This document shows positions 17,141 through 32,100 of a DNA stretch of 64,000 nt, in pieces. The stretch is taken from the NCBI GenBank assembly GCA_013396655.1, contig WBMV01004890.1, forward strand, positions 62,804-126,803, written 5' to 3'. The notes beneath the pieces are model-generated. The model was given only the letters and a program-made list of their open reading frames with translations, did no database searches and was not told the origin of the DNA. The position numbers and the translations under genes are program-made. Source of the DNA: Campylorhamphus procurvoides. Lineage: Eukaryota > Chordata > Aves > Passeriformes > Dendrocolaptidae. Positions within the stretch are counted from its first letter, which is position 1. Every line of letters starts with the position of its first letter.

Positions 17141-20100
17141 GAGATGAAACCAGACAAAGGGTGAAGTTTACAGATGATCGTGTTTGCAAGAGCCACCTCC
17201 TGGATTGCTGTCCCCATGATATCCTGGCTGGAACAGTAAGTATGTCCTCTGTCAGAAGGGATTCTGGTGAGGAGAGTGTTGGTACGTCTCATCTGGGCAG
17301 AGTGGGTGACTTCTGGGTGACAGCACTCACAATCCTAGTTCTGATTTCTGTGACCTTTGTGTGGATCTGCTGAAGTCAGGAGCTCTTAAAATACACATGA
17401 AATGTTTTTTCTCTCACAATCCCACGTGCAGTTGCAAAATTATTTCTCTTTTAACAGTTTGAGGTGGTCAGAGCCTAAAACTTGTCCTTTGGTGGTTCCA
17501 AAACTGCTGCCCTGGGTGTCCTAGTTCCCTGTTGCATCTTCAGGTTAGCAAGTGTTTCCTTAGCAGCTGCAATAATCCTTGGAGATTCTGTCTCCTCTCT
17601 CCAACCATGGGACGTTCCCTGATGGAACAGCAGCTTTTCATCATTTCTGATGGGGTGCCAATGGCAGGTCACAGCTCCAGCTGTGGTTGGTTTGAGCTGG
17701 ATGGGTTTTTGTGTCTCTCTGCCCCACTGGTCTCACCCAGTTCCCTCTGCTCCTTCTGTGGGAACAGAGCTGGCCAGTGTTCAAAGGGCTGGCACACGTG
17801 CTCCTTGTGAGAGCACAAGGTGGGCTTTTAACAGTGAGCTAAGTGTTCAGTGTGTGCTCCCAGATGAAAGCTGCAGCCCGACTTGGGGAACAGAACAGCA
17901 CGTGTCTTTTGTCACTGCTGCTGCCTCACACAATTGCAGGATGGGGCTGAATATGGGCGTGTTTGAAATCCCTCCTCACCCTCACTGCTTGCACCAAAAA
18001 CTGGGACCGACTCACAGCATCCATGCACTTAGCCAGGTTGTTTAAAGATGCCTTGGTTATTTATAGCCCTTCCTGCTGCTCTTTTGGGAGCTGGCTGGAC
18101 ACAGTGGATCTCCAGGAAAGGGAGGGCTGGCACTGCTGCCCCTGCTTGTGTCACTGCCATAGCAAGACTGTGGCAGCACTGCTGGAAAGAGCTGTAGCAA
18201 AAGCTGCCTCAGCTCTGAGTGCTCAAACTTTAGCTTCTCAGTGGCTGCTTTTGCAGAGTAAGATTGGAAGAGCTGAATACCAATCTATGTATCTATTTTT
18301 TATTCATTTAAAGCTCAGATGTGGGTTTTTTTCAGTCATTGCCCATCAGCCTCCATATCGCCCCAGTTCCATCCTTCTTGTAGGTCACTGTGGTCAGGGT
18401 GTATTCTTTGGCACAAGATTGATTCTACAACAGTTTTTTGGGGCCCAAAGGGTGTTTTGAAGTTGCAGGCTGCCTTCTACCTCTTCTGGCAGGTTTCCAG
18501 GAAGAGGGTAAATAGTGAGTTGAAGGATTTGAACTAAGTGATGTGTGTGGCTGTTGGAGTTGGTGCCAAAGTCTGAGGTGTTCGGGTGGGTTGTGAGTTT
18601 CCCAGGGCAAAGAAGCACCTTGAGGAATCCGTTTCTCTTGCTTCTGGTGTTAACTTGTCTTGAGTTGTCCTTTCCCTCTTGGTGTGGCGTTTGTGCTCAG
18701 AAGTTGCAGGAGCAGGATGGAATAAAACTGCTCCTGCACAAGTGATCTCATGGATCACTCAGGTGATCTTGTGGTGGCCTTGAAGTGGAGCTCTGCACCG
18801 CTGTCAGCAGGTGCTTGGGGGCAAAACCAAGTAGTGATGCCCCAGGTCTGTGTTGGAAGAACATGTGATGTCCAGAACAGGAACAGCATATCAGCTCTCA
18901 GCACTAGCAGCGTGGCATGAAGCTGAACTGGAATGTGCAGGCTCTCCTCGTGATCTTGGGCAGCTCCACTGGCACCTTACAGTGCTCCACTAGGGAAGGG
19001 CTGTGTGGGCGAGGCGGCCTCAGCTTGGGGGGGGTAACATCCATCTCTAGGTGTATTGCTGCAGAAATCAGGGCCTTGGGTCTCTGGGAAACTTCCAACA
19101 GATGCTCCAAGCCTTCTGGTGCTGGCTGTGTTGCATCCTGCCCCTGAAGGCATTGTTCCTGCTGCATCCTTGGTGTGTGCAGACATTCCTTAGTGGGGGG
19201 CTGATTGGAGGTGAGCAGGAAGCTGAGCCCTTGGGTAGCTGTGCTCTGTGAAATGTGATGGAGTCCCATGCACTGACCTTCAGGTGCAGAGTAAGAGGAG
19301 TCCAGGCTGTAAGTAAAGGTCTGGAATATTCCTGAGAGCTGCAGGGGGTCTGTTGATCTTTGCTTTATTTAGGTGAATCAGTATTCCTGTCCTAAGAGCT
19401 GTCATTGTAAGTTGGTTTGTCCCTGTGATTATTCTCTTTTTGGCCCCAGAAACTCATCTAAACTTGTCACTAAATAAGCTGCAGTGGTTCTCTAGAAGCC
19501 CATGGACTTACTAAACTAACAACTCCCCAAATTTTCTCTCCACAGAGACCAAAGAGAACCACTGCATCTTTTTTACAGCTGGTAATCATCTTCAGTTTCA
19601 GCTCCAGAATTGGACAGATGAACCTGAATGCTGCCCAGGTTGAACATAACTTGGAAGTTACATTCAGGGAATTAATTGTGTCCCTGACTGGGCAGTATGA
19701 CTGAGCTGAAATCTATAGCTTGTGGAATTGTTTTGTGGGGGTTTTGTGCTTTCCTTTTTCACTTGGGTGAAGCTCTGCAGCTCTAACCACTATTAAAGAG
19801 CCTTCTTTGTGGAAATGTCACTTTCTGGTGAGGTAGCAGTTAAGCAGAGAACATAAGAGGTACCTCAGAATGTGGACTGCTCAGCAAATGTGAGCAGGAT
19901 TAACCAGTGACATCTAAATGTCTTCAATCTGTGTATATGGGGGGTTTAAATCTTTACTCAGGCTCTGCTGGTCACCTGTCTCACTTACTGTGTTATGAAC
20001 CAGCCAATGGTGACTGGAGCAAGTCAGGATGTCTGTGGGAAGGGTGAGAGTTTGACAGTCCTGCCTGGGATGAGAGGATGCATTGAGGCACGGTGGTCTG

Positions 20101-23100
20101 GTGGTCTTCCCTCAAGAGAGCAGTACCTGTGAAAATCTCTTTGCACTGGAACATCTCAAAGGACAGGGAGGAAGATTTGAGGTTTAGAGGCTGGTGAGAC
20201 CTGAATGTTCTCTCTTGGGAAAGAGGTTGAGGGATTCATTATCTTTTAACAGGTGCACATTTTTGGCTCTTGTGAAGTTTTGGGTTGGAGCCCCTTCTCT
20301 GAAATGAGATTAGAGGCTGAGCTTGCAAGAATTGCTCAGTTAAGAATATTTATTATCTGAGGCAATCACATGTCATTATTTTCTCCCTAGTTTGGAAAGT
20401 TATCTCAGTAGCATGACCATAAGAATAAAAGATATGTCACATCATAGAAAGTTATTTTTGTGGTAAAATAACAGTAGCTCTGTAGCATTCTTTGAAGAGT
20501 CTTGCTTGAAGATGAACATGATCAAGCTCTGAAAGTACCAGCATGGGGTTTTTTTGGTAGGCATTAAATTTCCACCATTCAAGAGCTCAGCAGGACTGTT
20601 CTGGATCCAGTGTCTGTTTCTTTAGCCTGTGGCCTCCTGGTTCTGATAAATTTGAGCAAAATGAGGAAAGCTCAATAGTGGCAAGTCATCCAGAATTACC
20701 TTTTTGGTCTAAAAAAAGAAAAGCTAATTACAGGTAACTGCTGCAAACCCGAGTACTAACTGGTGGAGTTTGCCTTAGTTGCTTTGCTAAACACTGCTGT
20801 CCAAGTGCATTATTTCACACAAGTGACCTCAGGTTTAGTTTGTGGTGTTCCACAGGGCTTCTGTGTTATCCCACTTTAGCTTTTTCTGCAGTTCATGTTG
20901 TACATGCTCATGTTTGGGCTCTTGGGACTGGTGGTGACTGGAAGAGAAGAGGATGGAGGGCTGGGGTGTTCCTTCATGCACTGACATGGACCCTGCCTTT
21001 CCTACTGTGGCTCACAATTAGGGCTTTTGTTATGTTGGCTTTCAAAATGTCATAGTCTTGTTCTCCTATAAGAATAATAGGAATGTTCTTTGTTACAAAA
21101 TTGATAATGTTGAAATGCCATTTTTGTGTTTTGAGAGCATAATCGACTTGGGTTCATGTGGCTGTTAACTACTAGGTTGGGGAAAATAATAAATTTAAAT
21201 AGCATTGACTGCAGTGGGAGGGAAGGGCAGCATGCAAGTCAGAGCTTTCTGGGAAGGGAGATGCTCTTAGGTCTCTCATTAAATGGCCTTATTTGCAGGA
21301 CTTAGCTTTGCTGGGCAGGCTTTAAAATTCCAGATTGCAGCTGGATGTGGGAAGGGGCTGGGAGTAGAAATAAGTCTGTTGTTGCTGAGTGTGGGGTTGT
21401 GCATTTCTAAGGGCTGTAACCCATATTCCTTTCAGTCCATTTGTTATTGATTAGGAAGCATTGTGTCTCTGTCCTGCAGTTTGGTACCTTTCAGTATGTT
21501 ATTAGGGTTTGTCCTTTCACAGATGTGCATTTCCAGGTGAGCTTTAAATATAAATGTTTTGCTATAGCTCCATGACAGGAGGTATCTGCAGTTGGGGCCT
21601 GTTGAAGAAGACCCAGCTCCCTCACAGCAATTTCCAAGGCTGTGCTATGACCTAAAGCAGGAGTAGGACTGGGCTTAAAACATTTGGGGTGTTTTAGTGT
21701 TGTTCCAGGAACACCTAGAAAAGGGATTCTGGCAAGAACTATGTGGTTCTTCTGGCTGGTTGTAATTACTGGGAGGTTACAAGCAAGCTCTTCATAAAAA
21801 GGCTTTATTTTGCTATGATGCAGTTGGCAAGAGCCAAGGACCTGCTGCTTGTTGCCATAATAGAGGGTTTTTACATGAGCTTTCCTGTTTCTTTTCCACA
21901 GCGAATGGACCTGGGAGAATGTACAAAGATCCATGACTTGGCACTGCGAGCAGATTATGAGATTGCAAGTAAAGAGAGAGATCTCTTTTTTGAGCTGGAT
22001 GTGAGTATGGAGAAATTTTAGTTACTTTGGTGGGAACTGCCTCTTGAAGTTACTGGGCTGAACAGTGGAGCTCAGTGACCATTCCAGTTCATCATGGTAG
22101 TTGATGTGTGACCAGTGCAGGATATGCAGCCCCTTCCTGACTGTCACCTTGATTGCTGACTTGAACTGTACAAGTAATTATGGCCCTTGTCACCCCCCAT
22201 TAGCTCAACTAGCTGGGAGGCTCCTCTGGCATTCCTTGCATCCCATACCTACTGCTCTGTCCCAGGTTGCTGTAACCTGGTGCCCTGTCCCAGAAGGAGA
22301 TTTAACATTTAAAGCCTTCTGCTCAGTGGTTTCACCTCCGGCAGATCAAGGGGAAGAACAATTCTGTCTTCCCTTTTCATGTTATTCCAGGGCTTTTGTC
22401 TTCGCACCTCTTGCTCCTACAGTGGAAGTTCTAGTGCAAAGCTCTATTCATGTGGGCATCCTGTGATGTGTCAGAGTCAGGTTCCAGGCAGGGGTCAAAG
22501 TTTACTTGTTCTGCAAAATATTATTTGGTTTTTTTACCTCAAAGCATCTGTTCTTGAGATTGTTTATTCATGACACAGGGATTGCACCAGATAGCTGTTA
22601 GCTGTCAAAGCTACCTCTGGCACAGAGAGCATCTTTATTTCTAATTCTTTGTCTTCCAGGCCATGGATCACCTGGAATCCTTCATTGCAGAGTGTGATAG
22701 GAGAACAGAACTGGCCAAGAAACGCCTGGCTGAGACACAGGAAGAGATCAGTGCTGAAGTGTCTGCAAAGGTATTGGCCTCTCACTAAACACTGGTTCTG
22801 AAAGTCTGTGTGCTCTGTTGTGTCTGACATCACTGATAAGTGATAGTTTAGAACAGCAAATCCATCCCATGATTGTTGTCTCTTCACTTGGCAAATGCTC
22901 ATGGAGTTTCCTTTTTGGGAACTTGCTTCATTGATCCAATACAGGACCTTCCTGAAGCTGGTTTTGTGGACTCTGTGCTATCCTGAAAACCAGAAATGTG
23001 CTTCTGTTTGCAGCAGAACTGATAATGTCCTGTCCATGCTCAGTTTCCCTCTTTGCCAGGTGTTAGTGAATGTATCGTGATCAGCTCTCCAATCCCTTTT

Positions 23101-26100
23101 GTTGGGACTCTTGACTTTTGGAGGTTTATGGTCATCTCCCAACACCTGATTTTGTTAAACAGTATTTTCTAAAGGAAAAGTTGTCCTGCAGGCTTTATCA
23201 CCTTTTTGTCTTATTAAAAACTAACTATTTTTTTTAGGCAGAGAAAGTACACGAGCTGAATGAAGACATTGGAAAACTGCTAGCTAAAGCTGAACAGCTG
23301 GGAGCTGAAGGAAATGTTGATGAATCTCAAAAGATCCTGATGGAAGTGGAGAAAGTCCGAGCTAAAAAGAAAGAGGCAGAGGTATGGCATTGGTTCTCCG
23401 GTGGATTGGAACAGGGGCTGGGCTGGGCACTTCCTACCTCTGCTCCTGTGTTGCCAGCACCTCCTTTTCCAGTTCCAGCCATGTGCCAGCAAGCAGTTGG
23501 CAGTGGATGAAAAGCTTTTTAGAAACTTCTCTGTAGTGCAGAGAGCTGAGACTGGGGCTGGGAAGGGCTTTGTCCTCTGGGCTATCTGATCACCTGCCCT
23601 TTGCAGGGATAGACTGTGGGGTTAGCTGTGCCCACAGTGCATTTGTGTGGCACCTCCTTTGTGGGAGGGGGGGTTTTGATTCTTGAAAGCAGTTCTTTGC
23701 AGTTTTTTCCTGGAGGGTTGTGATAATGTAAGGGTTCCCTGACATTTGTGTGGGTTTTCTTGCCTGCCTTTAGGAAGAATACCGAAATTCAATGCCTGCC
23801 TCCAGTTTCCAGCAGCAGAAGCTGCGTGTGTGTGAAGTCTGTTCAGCGTATCTGGGTCTCCATGACAACGACCGGCGTCTTGCTGACCACTTTGGTGGCA
23901 AATTACACTTGGGTTTCATTCAGATTCGTGAGAAACTGGATCAGCTGAGGGTAATCCTCTCTATTTTCAACCTTCTCTTTGTAGTTTCGAAGATGTTGAA
24001 TGCTTCTATTAAATTATTACTGAATTCTTTGCAGAGTGCTTGTAAAGCTGAGAATCTTCCAATTACAGAATCCCTGAAACTCCAAATGGAGCTTAGTTTA
24101 GCCTTGTCTTGGGTTCTGTTCTACCCTTTCTGGGTAATTAAATATGTACCCTCAGAATTGGTCAAACCAGGCCACTGCTGGCATTTATTCCTGAGAGCAT
24201 TGGTACAGTCACCTGTGTTTTTCTTGTTGATAAGACTGAAATTTGTCACACTGGGTTTTTTGGCTTTGAGACCTCTTAACACAATGAACTGAGGTTTCAC
24301 AGTGAAAGAGGTCCTGAGTAGCTGAGGTCATTAGGAGTTTTCTGAAGAGGTTTGTAATGGGTTGTGGTATTGCCCTTGCTTGCAAACAGAGACCTTTAGC
24401 CTGCACGAGCAGGAGTTGTGATTCCTGTGCCTCATTCACAGCGTATTGAGGTCAGTGAGGAAAATGAGAACCTTGATAGAGATCGTGAGTAGCACATCAA
24501 ATGCAGTGAAATGGTTCTTTGTCTTGCTCTGGGGATGGTCTCCCTACAATCTCTGACCTGTTACTGTATGGCTGAAATATGATGTGGACTGTTCTCTTTC
24601 TAGAAAACAGTGGCAGAAAAGCAAGAGAAGAGAAACCAGGATCGTTTGAGGCGGAGAGAGGAGAGAGAACGAGAGGAGAGGATGGGCAGACGGTAAGTGG
24701 GGCCTGACAGCTGGCTTGGGAAGTTGGCTGTGAATTCCTGATCCATTTGTACCTGAGCACTGCAGGAATAGAGAATGTGCTGCTGGTGCTGTGTGAGCAC
24801 CTTGGCATTCAGTTAAAGATACAAAACCTTCCACCACAGAGTGATTTTATGTGTATTGTTTTAACTTCCGCTGTGTGTGTGAAAGATGGGAGCTTGCTGC
24901 AGTGTGCAGGCTTATATTTGTCTAGTCCATGCCTTTGGGAATCTGAACCTGGATAAAATACCCTCATCCAATGCATCTGAGTGGGAAAGATTAAGAAGAG
25001 TGAGGACTAGGTCTGCTCAAAAGGGTCATGCAGAAATTCCCTGGACAGCCCTCCACACTTCTAAGCTTGGAGGTGACAACAGTGTGGAGCTGGTGTCCAT
25101 GAGCCAAATGGTGGGCTGCCTGTCTTGCTCCAAAACTCTTCTACAGTTACAGTGAGGTGCTTTTGGCACAGCTTTGGCAAACACTTCCCAGGGGATCCAA
25201 GGGATCCCAAGGAGTGACTACTTCAGGTGGTTGTGGCTGTGTGTGTCACCTCCTGCTCTGATGTAATTCCTGAGCAGTGGGAGTGGCTGGAATGTTGGTA
25301 TTCTCAGGACAAGCTCTTCTGCTTCTTGCCAGCTGAACCAGAAAAACAATTTCTTCTGGACTTGAGCTGAAGAGGCATCTTGTGTGTAAACAGCTGAGTG
25401 GAACAGCCTGTGTGGGGAGAGTGGTTATTTGCAGGGGTCAAGCAGAGGAAGTGGCTGGGTAGGAATGCTATTCTCATTGTCACAGCATCTCCTCAATTAC
25501 CTTATGTGTTTCTCTTGTACTTCTTGCATCAAAAAATCCCACACTGCTGCCCCTGGAGAGCTCTTTTTGACCTTTGGTGTCAGCTGAAGAGTGTGTTTGT
25601 CTGAGGTGCATGTGATTTGGAACTGCAGTGTGCTCTGAGGTGCTGCTGGCTATAATTGCTGGAAGTGCTGACAAATATCAGAGTGGAAGCAGCTCGGTGA
25701 TTTAATGTATTATGAAGATGTAAGCTCCAAATTGTTGTGCATTATACATATTATTATATCAGTTAGGGTGTTTTATGTGGGTTTTCTCTCTGTGGGTTGC
25801 CTGGTGGGATATGAAGTGCCAGTTTGTGCTGCAGTTTTCTGCTGAACAGCACCTTATGGAGAGCCTCACAACCTCCTGGTATCCATGCAAGACTGTCAGT
25901 AATGCAGTTAAATTTGGGAGCTGCAGAACCTGGAACTGGCTGATGAGTGCAGGAGTTCATCAAAAGGCACTGCTGTTGCTGCTGCAGTGGTTAGGGAGGT
26001 GGGAATGGAATGGGAAGTGTCTTCCCATGCAGCTGTTTCATGACAGGCTCTTTCAGACCCACAGCAGGACTGACTGACCTGGACTCAGTTTGTCTCCATG

Positions 26101-29100
26101 GTGCCTCTTCTTCCTGGAGGTCGTTTTTGTGTGAAAATACTCAACAGAGTTGCCTTCAGGAAGAATCCTCTGGATCCATTAGTTGATCCACATATTCCCA
26201 AAATGCTGGCTTTCTTCCTCTTGGGATGTGCCTGGAGTTTTGGCTTAAAAAATCCCAACCCTCAACCCCTCAGTCCTTGAATGTTAAGGAGCCTTTTGTA
26301 TCCATAGGTAGTTCATGTATGGATGCACCTGATGAGAGATTCAAAGACAGCTTTTGAACCTTTATTTAAGGCTTTGAATATGGAGGGTTTAAGAACTGTG
26401 TTGAGTTGGCCTGAAGTGTGAGTTCCTGCTGTTTCCATGTGTGACACTACTTGGAGGCTGTGGAGACACCTCTGTGCTCCTCTCTGCTCAGATGACATAA
26501 GAACTTGTTATGGAGGAGCCAGGAGTGCCACACAGAAGAGATAAAATTAATTGCCTCTTCAAAATGAGACCTTGACCCAAAGGAGGACAATAATTCTTCC
26601 AGTGTTCTTGATGTCAGAACTGAGGTTACATCCTGGATTTCTCAGCCCATTTGTCTGCTGGGAGCTGTGCACACCATACTCACAGGGGCACTTCTCCCAT
26701 CAAAAACTTGGTGGCTTTTACCACTTTTCAAACAGCCTTTCTTATTCAGAGCTTGATACTTTAATGAACCACAGGAAACATGTTTCCTTCATAACTCTTG
26801 TTGTATCTTCACAGCATTTTCATGGTGTTGCTCAGTAACTGAAAGGGTATGACTTGACTTTGGGAACTGTGACATACTCTGGGAACCTGTAGATTCCCTT
26901 GTGAAATTCTGCCTCTCACAGCTGGTATTAATTTGTCAATAAACTGTGATTACACATAGGAATGAGTGAACTGGATTGTCACACTTTTTGGTAAATAAAC
27001 ACAAGATGTTTGGTGCTGCTGGTGGCTGTTTGGTACCCAGTAATCATGGAAGACTAGAATTCTGTGGAGAGGTGGCATGCTTGGAAGTGCAGCCCTCAGT
27101 GTTTGCTTCGAGGGTCCATCACCAAACAAGCCTAGTGGAGTTGCCAAATGGCTTTCCTTTGTGTTAGGCTGCACAAAAGACAGATTATGAAACTCAGCAC
27201 AAAGTCTGTGATTCAGGGACCAGAAAGAGGGAAAAATAAATAAAATAGACACACTTCTCTGGAGAGCAGTCTTCTTTTGCCTCCTGCTGTTTGTTGATTC
27301 AGGCTAGGAAGGAAGGTGCTGTTTTGGTTGGATAGTCCCTGAAATCTGTCTCTAGGGAATAATTGCCAGGAGTTTTTTGTGCACACTCCTGCTTGGATCA
27401 GAGGTGGGGAAAGGCAGCCAGGTTTGCAGGGGATGTGGAAAGGCTTTGTGTGGATGTGCGCACTGGTGGTTCTGAATCAAATGATCAGGAAAAAAAGAAC
27501 ATTAAGAACTTGGAGTAATTACAACCTCCAGAAGAACTGATCTGCCTGCCAGGCACCTCCAGGAGGTCCTGCTGCTCTGTCAGGTTCTGTTAGGTGGCAG
27601 TGGAGGTGTGTGGTTATTGCCCTGCTCTCCTGGTTTATCAGCTTTTCCTTCACCTGGTCACGTGTGTTGTTGCCTCAGTGCCTGACTCGTTTGCACACTC
27701 CGAGTTCAGCTCCACCTTGTTTACAGTCCTACCTGAATTCCTTTCTAAATTTGCGGGTTTTTTTGCTTTCTACTGTGTCTGAACAGCCCCATTTCATTGT
27801 GAAGAAATGTCAGTGCACACCGATCTTCTTAATCTTGTCTTACCCATGTAGGGTTTTAAATGATGTTATTAAAGCAGATGCTTCTCTATTGCTTCTTAAA
27901 TTTTTGTGTGTAGCTTCCAGCCACACCTGCCACGGTGCCAGGGGTGTACCTGGAACACCCCTGTGAGTCTCTGTGCAGTGGGGAGCAGTTACAGGAGTGA
28001 GTCTCCAAGCCACTACACAGGGAGATCAACCACTTGTTAATTAAAGCAAAATGAGATCGTTCAGACAGTGTGTGACATTTTGGTATGAGCTGGCTCTGAA
28101 ATGTGGACACAGAGGAAGAGGAAGGGCATATCTTCCACGTGCCATGGTATTTTAAGTGGTGCTGAGTAATGGTGCTGCAGAAGTTGAGAGAATTGTGCTG
28201 TTATTTATGTCAAAAGCTGACAGCAGTAAGCTGAGAGTGCCACACACGAGCTCTGAAGCCGTGGAAATGTGAGAAAGAATAGTGAGGCCTGGATTATTCT
28301 ACTCAAGTGCTTTTTAAGTCTGGGATGAAGCATTTTCAGTTTATCTCTGTCACTTGTCAGTAATAGTTCTTCCCTTTTGGCCATGTCCCCTCTTATGGTT
28401 CATCTTTCCCAAACAGGGATAAAATATTTATGCAAATTTCCCTGTAATATTTGTTAAACAAATACAATGAATGAGAAAATGTTTTCTCTTTATTAAAACC
28501 TTTTTAAATTCCAATTGCCTCAAAAAGAACCAAAATCAGAAATGTGTCAAGTGTCTTTCTGAGTGGAGAGTGGCACTTCTTGAAAATCTAAGGAGTTGAT
28601 CCAGCTGATGTCAAACTGCAGCATGTAAGGGATATATAACAAATGTGCACAGCAAACTTAGAAAGGTTCATTGTGGTGCTTTATCAACAGAAACTGAACT
28701 GGTTTCTAGACCTTTTCTGTTGTGACAGGAAGCTCTGCAAGCAGAAACTTGTTTTTCCACAGAGTTCTTCAGTTTGACAAATTCTCACTGCCCACAAAAT
28801 TGAAGCTAATTAAATGTTTTAATGGCAAGCTTTTTTTAAACTGACACATTACTTGGGCTATTGCTGTGTTCCTGTGAAGAGCTGCCAGGGTGGATGAGTT
28901 TTTCTGTTGAAAACCCACTGGTTTTATCTTACCTTCTCTCACTTGACTCTCCTCTTCATTGTAGGTCTGGATCAAGAAATAGAGATCGTCGAAGGTGAGT
29001 GCCCAGTTCTACAGTTCTCCCAAATGCCTGTTTGTGTTTATGTGTAACTGCTGAGGTTGTTCCTGGGTCTCACAAATGGAGTTCTCTCAGTGCCTCAGTC

Positions 29101-32100
29101 TGGTTTGCCCCCTTAAAAAGGTGGGAATCACAGCGTGGGCACCTCAGTGGTGCTGCTCAGCTTGGTGTCACTTGCTGGGCTGTAAAGCAGGTGCTGTGTG
29201 GCCTGCTCAGGATGTGCTCCAGGGTGAGTCCAGGAATGTCCTCAAAGCCTCTCTCAATAAATACCTGGTATACTTCCAGAGTTTTAATGTCTAAAATCTG
29301 TTACATACATAATACCTCAAATGTGAAAATACTGATTGATTCATGATTAAAACCCTCCACATCTCTGGGAAGAGCGTGCCTTAAAAGTGGCATGACAGTA
29401 TTCTGTGTGATCATGGACCTGGAGATCTCCCTCTCCACTGCCTTCCTTTGCCATCCTTCTTGTTTTTAAAGCAGGCTGAAACAAATCTGCTTCTAAAGTG
29501 CAGGACTTTCACAAGGGTCATGGTAATTTCACAGGCCACTTACTGTGGCTTCTTCTACACTTTGAGTGAGGCAGGGTTGTAAGCTCTGCCCTGGCCCTTG
29601 GCATGTGCTTACAGTAATGGTGGGAGCTTTTTACATAAGCTTCCCAGCAAATTAAGTTCTCCATTGGCATTTTGTTGGTCGGAGGAGGGGAGGTGTGGGT
29701 GCTCTGCCTCGGGTGTTGGCAGGGATGTGGCTGGAGGGGGGCGATGAGTGCTGATGTCCTGGATATTTGTCACTTGGAGTGTCTGAGGGGTGGGGTGGGG
29801 TGTGCAGACTGAGGCATTGCCCTGAGCCTGACTCCACCTGTGTCCCCCCTCCAGATCGAGGTCCCGGGAGAGGCGGCGACGGCGCTCCAGGTCGGCGTCC
29901 CGGGAACGACGAAAGTCCCGCTCGCGGTCCCGGGACCGGCACCGGCGCCACCGGAGCCGCTCCCGCAGCCACAGCCGAGGGCACCGCCGCGGCTCCAGAG
30001 ACAGGAGCTCCAAACACAAGTATGTATCACCCTCAGGAGTGCCCTTGGCTCCCACAGCCCGTCCCATGGGAGCAGCCACAGTGGCCTGTGCAAATCCTGG
30101 GACAAAGCAGCATTTCCCAGTGGCCTCACGTGAGGGCAGTGGGGCAGGAGCTGGCCAGTGAGGTCCTAGCTGAGAGGAGAGTCCAGGAGAGAGAGGTGGT
30201 TCCCTGGTTTGCAGTGCTGAGCCTTGAGACACTCCTGGTGTTCTTGTATGAGAAGGAGCACCAAGGTCTGTCTCAGCTCCCTGAGCCTCCCCAGGCCTGT
30301 AAAAGCCAAGTGACTGAGAGGCAGTTTTGACATCACATTTCTGTTGTCACCTTCTGCTTCCCAGATTCCTTCTCTCAGTGCATGGGGAGGGAAGTGTATG
30401 ATTTGGGATGTGGGGGGAGTCTTCTGTTAGAAGGCTGCTTGAGAGACAGAGAGAGACATAATTCTTCAGGAATCAGCACTGGAGGGAGGGGAAGAGGAAT
30501 CCAAGAGGGGTACATCATTCTCCTGTCACTGAGGAGAAGCACCACAGTCCAAAGAAAGGCTTTAAGTCTCTTGTGAAACTCAGAACAGCCTCTGTGGTGG
30601 AGGAAGGATGAGGCAAGGGTGCAGGAGTATTAGAAGTACTGAGTGTTTCCTTACAGCCCTTCTAAGCCCAGCAGCAAGTCAATCTCCAGGTGTTTGCTGA
30701 AGTTAGATCTGGCTTTTTTTAAATATTCCTCATTAATAGAGGAGTGCAACTCCTGAGTACAACTCTAGAAACAAACCTACTGTTGTGTGTCTTGTGTCAC
30801 TTCAGCTGAGGGGCAAGAGCAGCTTTTAGAGATACCTGGTGAAGGGGAGGGAAATAATGGTCTGAAAAATAAGTCTGTTAATAATTGAGGGGGGGTGTAA
30901 ATACTGTTGATTCTCCAATGGCTGAGATACTAAAGTGCTCTTTTAAATCTGTCTTGAACATGAAAAATAAAGAAAAGAAGTTTGGACAATTAGGAAGTGA
31001 GGAAGATCCTATAATAACTATTACTAAAGAGCAGGTAAGGGATTACTTTGGAACCCCTGATCACATCCAAACCAGCCCGTGGAGGAGATTGCAGGGGGAT
31101 TGGCAGCTGACACACCTGCACAAAATTACTGAGAGCTGGGGACATGCCAGGTTCAGTTTAAGAAAATGAAAAAGAGAACAAACAGAAAAAACCCTGTTTC
31201 CTGAAAAAGCGTAGCTTCTGTTTTCACTGTGAGAATTAATGAAACCAGCCCTCGTGTTCTGCTGGTCTGAGGTCTCACTTGCAGAAGGAAACAGGGAGTG
31301 TGTCACAGGATCAGGACATCTCAGGGGAGGAGGACTGCAGGCAGCTGGTGCTGTTGTGAGAACAGGAAAGGAGTTATTGTCATCAGGTAGACAGATGTTA
31401 AATGGCACAATTTAGTGCAAAGGAAATGGGCTCATGTGACACCAGAGGGCTGTAAGGTTTTGATCTATCAATTGTGCAGTATTTTCAAACCTTACAGTCA
31501 ACAAGAATGAAAGCTGGAACCCCTGAGGTACCTGCCAGGTCCTCCTCTTGTGACTGTAAAGAAAAACTTCTGTACTGGGCATTGGAGTAAAATGTGGGAG
31601 CCTCTGCTGAGCTCTGAAAGGGCAGCCTCAAGATCAGCTCCCCTGGAATTCTGCTATTCCATAAGCTGGCATGAATCACACAAGAAAGAACCTTTCACAC
31701 TGGACCTAGTATGAAGCCTTCTGCTTTATTCTGTGTCAGCTGACACAGGGAAGAGCTGCTGGAAATGTGTAGCTGCCACTTGGGCAGGCTGTGGAAAGCT
31801 GTAGAATATAAATCTCTGTCATCCTGGCTTAGAAAGGCCAGGACTGGCAAACTGAAAAGCCCAGGGGCTGAGGAAGCAAAGAATTCAGTTGGTATTTAAA
31901 GCAGTTGAGCAGAAAGCCACTAGTTTTAGAGCATAATGAGAAACTGCTCTGGAAGGCATGGACAGAGCTGAGTCAGAGACCAGAAAAAATTGCAGGTGCT
32001 TTCGTGTGGCCCAGAAAACTAATAAGGGGCCCAGGGAAGACCTGAGAGAGCCCCTGTGGCAACATCTTGAAAGGATCACTCTGAGGAAGGAGTGACAAAG

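Noticed and set aside
30993..31034. Possible extra LUC7L exon ending at a GTAAGG donor
   Set aside because: The upstream AG lacks a good pyrimidine tract and the segment soon meets a stop codon; much weaker than the candidate at 24442.
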